Assembly (NCBI GenBank): GCA_029979145.1
Contig: JAPOIC010000011.1
Span: forward strand, 1-19,408
Direction: 5' to 3'
From: Opitutaceae bacterium
Lineage (GTDB): Bacteria; Verrucomicrobiota; Verrucomicrobiia; Opitutales; Opitutaceae
DNA length: 19,408 bases
Shown here: positions 13,990 through 19,408 of the stretch, piece after piece
Position numbering within the stretch: position 1 is the first letter of the stretch
Layout: the number at the start of each line of letters is the position of its first letter
Translations under genes and position numbers: made by a program
Notes under the pieces: model-generated
Seen by the model: the letters and a program-made list of their open reading frames with translations, nothing else
Told to the model about the DNA's origin: nothing
Databases searched by the model: none

Positions 13990-14913
13990 ATGAGCATCCT
14001 CGTCACTCCCGCCACCAAGATCATGGTCCAGGGCATCACCGGCGCCTTCGGCGGCCGCCACGCCCAACTCTCGCTCGACTACGGCACGCAGGTCGTCGCC
14101 GGCGTCACGCCCGGCAAGGGCGGCCAGACCTTCGAGCACAACGGCCATCAGGTCCCGATCTTCAACTCCGTCGCCGAGGCCGCCAAGGCCACCGGCGCCA
14201 CGGTCTCCGCCATCTTTGTGCCGCCGCCGTTCGCCGGTGACGCCATCCTCGAGTGCGTCGACGCCGGTCTCGACCTGGCCGTAGCGATCACCGAGGGCAT
14301 TCCCGTCAAGGACATGATCCGCGTGAAGCGCGCGATGCAGGGTAAGAATACCCGGCTCATCGGCCCGAACTGCCCCGGCCTCGTCACGCCCGGCACGGGC
14401 AAGAATTCCCACGGCGGCTGCCGCATCGGCATCGCCCCGGGTTACATTCACCAGAAGGGCCACGTTGGCGTCGTCTCCCGCTCCGGCACCCTCACCTACG
14501 AGGCGGTTTACCAACTCACGTCCAAGGGCATCGGCCAGTCGACCTGCGTCGGCATTGGCGGCGACCCCGTCAACGGCACGTCGCACCTCGATGTCATCAA
14601 GATGTTCAATGACGACCCCGAGACGCACGGCATCATCATGATCGGCGAAATCGGCGGCTCCGCCGAAGTCGAAGCCGCGCGCTGGATCAAGGCGAACTGC
14701 AAGAAGCCCGTCGCGGGTTTCATCGCCGGAGCCACCGCTCCCGCCGGCCGCCGCATGGGCCACGCCGGCGCGATTGTCGGCGGCGCCGAGGATACCGCCG
14801 CCGCGAAGATCAAGGTCTTCGAGGAATGCGGGATCGAAGTCGCCGCCACGCCGTCCGACATGGCCGACGCCCTCCTCCGCAAGGCCAAGGCCGCCGGCGT
14901 CACGCTGAGCTGA
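13990..14913 (+). CDS. sucD: Succinyl-CoA ligase (ADP-forming) alpha subunit
   Basis: This is the 307-residue CoA-binding subunit. The Rossmann part has VQGITGAFGGRHAQLSLDYG and VVAGVTPGKGG. The active-site histidine that is phosphorylated during catalysis is His258 in GRRMGHAGAIVGG. QSTCVGIGGDPVNGTSHLDV and IMIGEIGGSAEVEAARW are also typical. It has a short insertion after CPGLVTPG: the E. coli protein continues ECKIG, whereas here TGKNSHGGCRIG follows, about 7 residues longer. The frame opens much earlier, inside sucC, but ATG 13990 is the family start. A strong terminator follows 22 bases after the stop. Confidence 0.97.
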   Translation: MSILVTPATKIMVQGITGAFGGRHAQLSLDYGTQVVAGVTPGKGGQTFEHNGHQVPIFNSVAEAAKATGATVSAIFVPPPFAGDAILECVDAGLDLAVAITEGIPVKDMIRVKRAMQGKNTRLIGPNCPGLVTPGTGKNSHGGCRIGIAPGYIHQKGHVGVVSRSGTLTYEAVYQLTSKGIGQSTCVGIGGDPVNGTSHLDVIKMFNDDPETHGIIMIGEIGGSAEVEAARWIKANCKKPVAGFIAGATAPAGRRMGHAGAIVGGAEDTAAAKIKVFEECGIEVAATPSDMADALLRKAKAAGVTLS

Positions 14914-14935
14914 CCGGCACAACGATCGAATTTCG

Positions 14936-14966
14936 AGCCGTCCTGCTTCGGTGGGGCGGCTTTTTT
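14936..14966 (+). terminator. Intrinsic terminator of sucCD
   Basis: AGCCGTCC (14936-14943) pairs with GGGCGGCT (14954-14961) through a 10-base loop. The stem has one G-U pair, and TTTTTT (14961-14966) follows. It starts 22 bases after the sucD stop. Confidence 0.85.
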
Positions 14967-15005
14967 GCGTCACCACCCGCCGTCGCGGCCAACGGCGCTT
15001 GACCC

Positions 15006-15054
15006 GACGCCGGACGGACGGCGTCATGGGGTGACCCCCGCAATCGTTCACCCC
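15006..15054 (+). promoter_or_regulatory. Two inverted repeats in the leader of the heparinase-like gene
   Basis: GACGCCG (15006-15012) pairs with CGGCGTC (15019-15025) over a 6-base loop. GGGGTGA (15028-15034) then pairs with TCACCCC (15048-15054). Both lie between the sucCD terminator and ATG 15067, 13 bases from the start codon. A TTGACC resembling a -35 is at 14999-15004, but no good -10 is seen. They could be operators or a leader hairpin affecting ribosome access; function is unknown. Confidence 0.4.
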
Positions 15055-15066
15055 AAAAGAAGTTCC

Positions 15067-16953
15067 ATGGGACACGGAGACCAAAACCTGAACCTGCCCG
15101 ACGGGCACAATTTTGAACCGGCGCCCGAGCGCGTGCAGGAACTCATGGCCCTGATCGGCGGGCCGTTCCATTTCAGCCGACCCATCGGCGATCGCGCGGC
15201 GTGGGAGACCGTGGGCGCCAGTGATGCCGGCCAGCGGTTACTCAAGCTCGCCGAAGTCGCCGGGCGCGAAGAACCGCGGCCCTACTTCACCAACGAGGAC
15301 TGCCTTTACGTGATCGAAACGCTCGACCGCACGAAGTTCGATCCCTTCCCCGGCCGTGTGCGGGAACGCCAGGTGCTCCTCCCCATTGCCGAGTGCATTG
15401 AGAACCAAGGCCGCTACCTCGAGCGTATCGAGGACGACATTCACCGGCTCTGCGCGATCAACTCATGGACCTTCCCGCTCCACGAGCTCGGGATGCAGCT
15501 CTACAACCGCGAGACCATCTTCACCGACCTCGCCAGCGTGCACTACGCCAGCAATCTCGTCGCCACCCTCCATCTGCTGGAGGACAAGCTTAAGCCCGAG
15601 ACCTGCGCCCTCATTCGCCGCGAGGTCGAGACCCGGATTTTCCAGCCCTTCGAGGAACGCATCAAGACGGGCCGCGATGTGTTCTGGTGGACCATTGTCA
15701 CGCACAACTGGAACAGCGTGTGTCTGTCCGGCGTGCTGAGCTGCGCGCTGCGTCTGAAGAAGGATCCCGCGGAACGCGCCTGGTATCTCGCCGTCACGGA
15801 AAAATTGATCAAGCACTCCGAGGACGGATTCGAGCCGAGCGGTTTCTACACCGAAGGTGTCTCCTACTGGGGCTACGGCTACAGCCACTACATTGTCGCC
15901 GCGGAGCTCATGCGCGGTGCCACCGGCGGTGCCATCGATTGGTTGAAGCAGCCGCGGGTCGAAGCCATCTCGCACTTTGGCCACCGCATGGAGATCCAGC
16001 AGGACGTTTACCCGTCGTTCGCCGACTGCAAACGCGACGTGGTCCTGCCCGACTGGCTCATGCACTGGAACAACAACCGAATCGACCCGGCGCGGCAGAA
16101 ACGCGCGACCGCCGTGCCGTGCCGCGCGTTTGACCCGATTCACCACCAGTTCGCCGACGCCGTGCACCTGATCCTGTTTCATCAGGTGGACCTCAACCAG
16201 GCCTACGCGGTGGAACGCCCGCGCGCGGTGCGCGAGTGGTTCGAGGATGTGCAATACCTCATCTGCCGGCCCGAGGCGGATTCGGAGTGCCGCCTCGCCG
16301 CGACCTTCAAGGGCGGCGACAACGCCGTGAACCACAATCACAACGACCTCGGCACCTTCACCGTCATCAGCGGCAAGGAGGAGCTGCTGGTCGATCCGGG
16401 GGCCGAGACTTACACGAAGCGCACCTTCAGCGTGCACCGTTACGAGGGCGACTTGCTGAACTCGTTTGGCCATCCCGTGCCCGTGGTCGGCGGTCAGCTG
16501 CAGTTCCCCGACAAGGTTTATCACCGCACGGGTTACGGCCGCGACGCCTACACCAAGCTCGTCGACACCACCTTCACCGCCGGTCAGGACAAGGTCATCC
16601 TCGAAATGGATCGCGCCTACAAAGTCCCGCACCTCATGAACCTCATCCGCGCCTTCCGCTACGACCGGACCGGCCGGGGCAGCGTGGTGGTCAGTGACAA
16701 AGTGAAGTTCGAACGCCCCGACACGTTTGAGACCGCCCTGTTGACCTTCGGCCAATGGGAGGCCCAAGCCGACGGCAGCCTGCTGGTTTCCCAAAACGGC
16801 GAGGCCGTCCGAATCACCGTCACCAGCGACCAAGGCCCCCTCGAATTCGCCCACTGCGTCATCCAGGAAAGCTCCACGCCCACCCGGCTGAGCTGGCGGT
16901 TGCCGAACCCGGTGACAGAGGCCGTAGTGCGGATCGAAGTCGTTCCGGCCTGA
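15067..16953 (+). CDS. Heparinase II/III family protein
   Basis: This is a 628-residue protein with the two-part layout of heparinase II/III-like polysaccharide lyases. An alpha-helical toroid spans about residues 60-380 (WTIVTHNWNSVCLSGVLSCA and GFYTEGVSYWGYGYSHYIVA are typical helices). A beta-sandwich follows, opening with NHNHND at 422-427, GTFTVISGKEELLVDPGAET and YTKRTF. The NHNHND and DPGAE phrases are the family hallmark and contribute metal or substrate binding. No signal peptide is visible from ATG 15067, nor in the 34 extra codons of open frame upstream, so it may act in the cytoplasm on imported oligosaccharides. The uronic-acid polymer it cleaves, if it is active, cannot be told. 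It stands alone after the sucCD terminator. Confidence 0.85.
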   Translation: MGHGDQNLNLPDGHNFEPAPERVQELMALIGGPFHFSRPIGDRAAWETVGASDAGQRLLKLAEVAGREEPRPYFTNEDCLYVIETLDRTKFDPFPGRVRERQVLLPIAECIENQGRYLERIEDDIHRLCAINSWTFPLHELGMQLYNRETIFTDLASVHYASNLVATLHLLEDKLKPETCALIRREVETRIFQPFEERIKTGRDVFWWTIVTHNWNSVCLSGVLSCALRLKKDPAERAWYLAVTEKLIKHSEDGFEPSGFYTEGVSYWGYGYSHYIVAAELMRGATGGAIDWLKQPRVEAISHFGHRMEIQQDVYPSFADCKRDVVLPDWLMHWNNNRIDPARQKRATAVPCRAFDPIHHQFADAVHLILFHQVDLNQAYAVERPRAVREWFEDVQYLICRPEADSECRLAATFKGGDNAVNHNHNDLGTFTVISGKEELLVDPGAETYTKRTFSVHRYEGDLLNSFGHPVPVVGGQLQFPDKVYHRTGYGRDAYTKLVDTTFTAGQDKVILEMDRAYKVPHLMNLIRAFRYDRTGRGSVVVSDKVKFERPDTFETALLTFGQWEAQADGSLLVSQNGEAVRITVTSDQGPLEFAHCVIQESSTPTRLSWRLPNPVTEAVVRIEVVPA

Positions 16954-16969
16954 ATTTCGAGTCCGTAGC

Positions 16970-17222
16970 CGGGTCCAAAGGTCCTTTTTTAGGCCCGAAT
17001 GGGCTTATGACAAAAAAAAGGCTCGACGAATCCCGGTTATATGCACGACAATGGCAATTGCATCAGGAACGAGCCGGCCCTAAGAAGCCGACTCCGCCAA
17101 CCGGGCCGGGAGCGGCCACGGTGGATCGAGGGAAACCTCGGATGTGCGTCACCCGCAAGGGGGGCGAACCAAGAACGCTCCCGAAGACGAGACCGACCTG
17201 ATGCCCATTAGGTCGGTTTTTT
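16970..17222 (+). ncRNA. Candidate structured RNA with pseudoknot and intrinsic terminator
   Basis: This 253-base non-coding stretch holds nested complementarity. GGCTCG 17020-17025 pairs with CGAGCC 17070-17075 and encloses a small hairpin (ATGCA 17041-17045 with TGCAT 17059-17063). CCCGGTT 17032-17038 in its loop is complementary to AACCGGG 17099-17105 outside, a possible 7-bp pseudoknot. CGGGAGCG 17107-17114 pairs with CGCTCCCG 17176-17183 and encloses CGAGG-GAAA-CCTCG (17127-17140) and CCC-GCAA-GGG (17152-17161, extendable to 17147-17166). A 5' hairpin (16991-17006) and a terminator (17193-17222) frame it. I do not recognise it as tmRNA, RNase P, SRP, 6S or a common riboswitch. It may be a free RNA or a leader controlling the gene at 17271. 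Folding was done by eye. Confidence 0.5.
17193..17222 (+). terminator. Intrinsic terminator at the end of the candidate RNA
   Basis: CCGACCT (17193-17199) pairs with AGGTCGG (17210-17216). The stem can extend inward by three pairs (one G-U) to a GCCC loop, and six T follow. It stands 48 bases before the start codon at 17271, which suits either the end of a free RNA or an attenuator. Confidence 0.85.
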
Positions 17223-17270
17223 GTTTTCAGCCTGCTGCGCGAACCTGCAACCCACAGACCATCACGCATC

Positions 17271-17519
17271 ATGTCCACCATCACCAAACTCCCCGGTATC
17301 CGCGTTCGTCCGGATAACCCGAATCATCACCTGTGGAACAACCACGGGACCTGGTTCCTACACTACACGGTCCACCCCACCCCCTTCACCAAGGAGCGCA
17401 TTCGCCGCTCGCTCGGCACGAAGGACCTGGAAGTGGCCCGTGAACGCCGCGACGCCTTCTTCGCCCAATTGGAGAACGAAGTCGCCAAGGCCGCCCAGCG
17501 CAAGGAAGCCGCCGCTTGA
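17271..17519 (+). CDS. Small protein resembling a tyrosine-recombinase arm-binding domain
   Basis: This is an 82-residue protein: MSTITKLPGIRVRPDNPNHH, then LWNNHGTWFLHYTV and RIRRSLGTKDLEVARERRDA. The pattern 'GTW.L.Y.V... ..RIRRSLGT.D...A..RRD' is that of the N-terminal arm-DNA-binding domain of phage-type integrases. In integrases it is followed by a core-binding and a catalytic domain; here the protein stops after the helix. No catalytic Arg/His/Tyr residues or att sites follow, so it is a free-standing domain, possibly DNA-binding, or the remnant of an integrase. The downstream gene overlaps it by 4 bases. Confidence 0.65.
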   Translation: MSTITKLPGIRVRPDNPNHHLWNNHGTWFLHYTVHPTPFTKERIRRSLGTKDLEVARERRDAFFAQLENEVAKAAQRKEAAA

Positions 17520-17809
17520 GTTCGCCGCGCCGAGTCCTGCGTTTCCGGTCCGCCGGTGACGTCGGGGCGCTGTCGGCCGAGTCGTCGGCCCGGCGCGTGC
17601 TTGCGGTCCTGCTGGACGATCAACCCGTGCCCGTCGGGCACGTGGTGCTCCATCCTGCGGAACCAGGCGCGCCCGAGCGTTGGTCCTACGTCCTCACGGA
17701 CGGACGGCCCACCGGCCTGCAGAGCACGCACTCGCGGCATGACCTCGAGAGCCGGATCATCGAATTCTATTTCGAGGATCTCATCGCCGACCGACGCCAC
17801 AGCGCCTGA
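17516..17809 (+). CDS. Small protein of unknown function, coupled to the previous gene
   Basis: I do not recognise this 97-residue protein. It starts with TTG inside the TTGA overlap with the preceding stop, which indicates translational coupling. The sequence is strand-rich (RRVLAVLLDDQPVPVGHVVL, RWSYVLTDGRPTGLQSTHSR) and ends in an acidic/aromatic helix (ESRIIEFYFEDLIADRRH). There is no signal peptide or membrane segment. Codon use matches the neighbours. The frame has no ATG near its start, so the TTG call rests on the overlap and on the open frame being free of stops. A good terminator follows the stop closely. Confidence 0.5.
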   Translation: MSSPRRVLRFRSAGDVGALSAESSARRVLAVLLDDQPVPVGHVVLHPAEPGAPERWSYVLTDGRPTGLQSTHSRHDLESRIIEFYFEDLIADRRHSA

Positions 17810-17830
17810 ATCACCCCGGGCATTTTTTCG

Positions 17831-17858
17831 AGGCCGCGCTTTTCAGCGCGGCCTTTTT
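17831..17858 (+). terminator. Intrinsic terminator after the two small genes
   Basis: GGCCGCGC (17832-17839) and GCGCGGCC (17846-17853) form a perfect 8-bp stem with loop TTTTCA. An A-T pair extends the base (17831 with 17854), and the T-run 17854-17858 follows. Confidence 0.88.
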
Positions 17859-17877
17859 CTTGCAGCCTCCACCGCCA

Positions 17878-18252
17878 ATGTCGTCCGCACCCCTTACCCT
17901 CGCCGCCATCGGATGCGGCGGTCGCGTCCGCACTTACACCAAAAACGCCACGCACTTCCCCGATCGCTACCGCGTGGTTGCCGCCGCCGACCCTAATCCG
18001 GCCCGACTTCGCCAGATGGAGGCGCTCGTGGCGCCAAACCCGTTGCAGACCTTTGCCAGCGACCGGGAGCTCTTCGCCGCGGGCAAGCTGGCCGACATCC
18101 TCATGATCGGCACGCAGGACGCCTACCACGTGCAGCCCTGCATCGAGGCGATGCGCCTGGGCTACGACGTGCTGCTCGAAAAACCCATCGCCACCAACTT
18201 CGCCGAGGTGCGCCAGCTAGAATTGGAAGCCGCGCGGCTCGGCCGCCGCGAG
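17878..18252 (+). pseudogene. 5' part of a Gfo/Idh/MocA-family oxidoreductase, cut off by a junction
   Basis: From ATG 17878 the frame gives the NAD(P)-binding Rossmann domain of a Gfo/Idh/MocA sugar dehydrogenase: LTLAAIGCGGRVRTYTKNAT, VAAADPNPARLRQME, ADILMIGTQDAYHVQPCIEA and the LLEKPIA signature with Glu101-Lys102-Pro103. Family likeness ends near residue 125 (QLELEAARLGRR). Beyond this the frame stays open to 18918, but it is simply the reverse complement of the Sel1-repeat gene on the other strand. Full-length members have about 330-420 residues, so roughly two thirds, including the substrate-binding domain, are missing. Either a rearrangement or an assembly join produced this. Confidence 0.8.
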
Positions 18253-18927
18253 GTAAAGCCGCGCCGCCAGTGGATCGTCCTTCGCTCCGCCTTTCCCTTC
18301 TTCGAGCAGCACGGCGAGATTGTATTGCGCGCGCGGATAGCCTTGCTCCGCCGCGAGGCGATACCATTGCCGCGCCTGCTTGGCGTCGGCCCCCACTCCG
18401 CGTCCGGTGTCGTAAGCCAAACCCAAATTGAATTGCGCCTCGGCCACCCCCTGCTCGGCGGCTTGGCGAAACCAGAGGACCGATTCGAAGGCATCAATCT
18501 TCACCCCGAGGCCGCGGCCATACATGTTGCCGACGTTGAATTGAGCCAAGGCGAAGCCCAGCTCGGCGGACTTGCGATAAAAGGCGAACGCCTTGGTGCT
18601 GTCCGCCGCCACCCCGCGGCCGAGTTCATGCATCATGCCGAGGTTGAGCAAGGCCGGCGCGTAGTTGCGGTCGGCCGCCTGCGCATAGAACCTTATGGCC
18701 TCGCCGTCGTTGCGCGCCACGCCACGGCCGTTGGCGTAGAGGTTGCCCAACTCATTCAGCGCCTCGGGATCACCCGCATCCGCCCGGCTCTTCAACGCCG
18801 GCAGGTCCGGCGTAACCGGGGTCTGCGCGGCGATCGGCGACATCGCCAACAGACCCGCCAAGATGAAAGCCAGCGTTTGCCGAATCAGCGAAGGACGACG
18901 CCGCAATATCGCTCCTAGGGTGGACAC
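18217..18927 (-). CDS. Sel1-repeat protein, 3' end probably truncated
   Basis: This is a 236-residue minus-strand protein with an N-terminal signal peptide (RQTLAFILAGLLAMSPIAAQ) and tandem Sel1-like (TPR-type) repeats of about 36 residues, each of the form 'A...LG..Y..G.GV..D...A..W...AAEQG'. Five are visible; the last ends in DPLAARLYLAAAE. The final residues PRGFQF and the stop at 18217 come from DNA that reads as the oxidoreductase on the plus strand, so the true C-terminus is probably lost. A GTG at 18927 is used as start, 3 bases after the preceding stop; spacing to a purine-rich AGAGG is short. It is likely a periplasmic or secreted scaffold for protein contacts. Confidence 0.75.
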   Translation of the reverse strand: MSTLGAILRRRPSLIRQTLAFILAGLLAMSPIAAQTPVTPDLPALKSRADAGDPEALNELGNLYANGRGVARNDGEAIRFYAQAADRNYAPALLNLGMMHELGRGVAADSTKAFAFYRKSAELGFALAQFNVGNMYGRGLGVKIDAFESVLWFRQAAEQGVAEAQFNLGLAYDTGRGVGADAKQARQWYRLAAEQGYPRAQYNLAVLLEEGKGGAKDDPLAARLYLAAAEPRGFQF

Positions 18928-18930
18928 CCT

Positions 18931-19408
18931 CTAACTAAAGGGTAAAACCCGACACGGGAGCAAGGCGGCATCTTGCATGCCATGGATTATCTTTTTATCT
19001 GGCGGACAGAAGGTTGCGAGGGCTCCAGCCAGATTCGCCCGGCCGTTCGTGACAAAGTAATAGGGGCAAAGCCGCAAGCGGCCGGCTCGAACCGAGGCGG
19101 CGGCCGGGGCGTCAGCAGTCGGCGGAGTGTAAAGCGGGTGCTCAATTCGGCGGGGTTTCTTGTAGGCTTGGAGGACGTGCAGGTTGGTGCCGGCGTGCTC
19201 AATCGCCCGCTCCACGCCCTGCTGCCATTCGTCGCGCGAACAATCGCTGCCCAACACCACGCTGCGCGCGCCCCACGCGGTTTCGTGATAACCGCTGATC
19301 TTGATGATGAGGTCGCGTTCCTTTTGCGACGCTTGGCCGAGATCCCGCCAATCGTTCAATGCGCGCCCCACGGATTTCGGCCCGTCCAACACTGCGCCCG
19401 GCGGCAAC
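18931..19408 (-). CDS. C-terminal part of an unidentified protein, possibly ATP-grasp-like
   Basis: The frame is open from the right edge to the TAG at 18931-18933, giving the last 158 or so residues of a minus-strand gene. Phrases are LIIKISGYHETAWGARSVVL, SDCSRDEWQQGVERAI, TNLHVLQAYKKPRRIEHPLY and RLRLCPYYFVTNGRANLAGA. The order 'IIK.SG...WG.RSV..G.. ...W...+..A...... ..+Q.Y' followed by a strand and 'PYYFV..GR..L.GAL.T' recalls the nucleotide-binding half of circularly permuted ATP-grasp proteins, but I cannot assign the family firmly. The Sel1 gene starts 3 bases after its stop, so they probably form an operon. Confidence 0.6.
   Translation of the reverse strand, partial: LPPGAVLDGPKSVGRALNDWRDLGQASQKERDLIIKISGYHETAWGARSVVLGSDCSRDEWQQGVERAIEHAGTNLHVLQAYKKPRRIEHPLYTPPTADAPAAASVRAGRLRLCPYYFVTNGRANLAGALATFCPPDKKIIHGMQDAALLPCRVLPFS

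Noticed and set aside
13657..15171. A 504-residue open frame on the minus strand
   Set aside because: It runs antisense to sucC, sucD and the terminator, with glycine/alanine/arginine-rich shadow composition and no motif.
15463..16854. A 463-residue minus-strand frame over the heparinase-like gene
   Set aside because: It is antisense to a protein with hallmark NHNHND and DPGAE motifs; its own composition is biased and unrecognisable.
17007..17201. A 64-codon plus-strand frame starting MTKKRLDESRLY in the candidate RNA
   Set aside because: The first 25 codons look protein-like, but the rest is a proline/glycine/arginine run that follows the RNA stems, and its stop lies inside the terminator stem. 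It is kept only as an alternative (leader peptide) to the RNA hypothesis.
17271..17809. Prophage or integron remnant
   Set aside because: Only an arm-like domain is present. No catalytic recombinase domain, direct-repeat attachment sites, tRNA or phage genes are seen nearby.

Overview
The window is GC-rich and densely coded, and is best explained as chromosome from a member of the Verrucomicrobiota, most likely Opitutaceae. The basis is the style of several proteins (a fused E1 alpha/beta dehydrogenase, a CII-like HTH protein, a UPF0173 hydrolase, a heparinase II/III-like protein, a small integrase-arm-like protein), weak Shine-Dalgarno sequences, and a Gram-negative LPS-export cluster. This taxonomic call is inference; there is no rRNA marker.

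Layout. (1) 1-2565: the start of a minus-strand gene running off the left edge, a HAD phosphatase, a frameshifted gene of unknown function, a minus-strand lipoprotein and rpiB. (2) 2656-5359: a MarR regulator, a frameshifted DoxX protein, an MhqO/E-type VOC-fold dioxygenase and an MhqD-type esterase. By comparison with the Bacillus MhqR regulon this looks like a quinone/electrophile detoxification module. It has two distinct sets of operator-like palindromes. (3) 5391-8170: a UPF0173 metallo-hydrolase and a single-chain E1 alpha/beta 2-oxoacid dehydrogenase. (4) 8175-12203: a tight same-strand run of kdsC, lptC-like, lptA-like, lptB, hprK and rph. It makes and exports LPS and ends with HPr kinase and RNase PH. 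(5) 12205-14966: a minus-strand CII-like HTH protein diverging from sucC-sucD, which ends in a good terminator. (6) 15067-16953: a heparinase II/III-like protein without a visible signal peptide. (7) 16970-17222: a non-coding stretch that folds on paper into several stems, two GNRA-capped hairpins, a possible pseudoknot and an intrinsic terminator. It precedes two small overlapping genes, one resembling a free-standing integrase arm domain. (8) 17878-19408: the N-terminal third of a Gfo/Idh/MocA oxidoreductase abruptly joined to the reversed 3' end of a Sel1-repeat gene, then the 3' part of another minus-strand gene.

The points most worth attention are the candidate structured RNA with its two-gene neighbour, the electrophile-response module with twin palindromes, and three breaks in reading frames (two single-base slips in CCCC runs and one chimeric junction). 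The breaks may be real decay or errors in the assembly.
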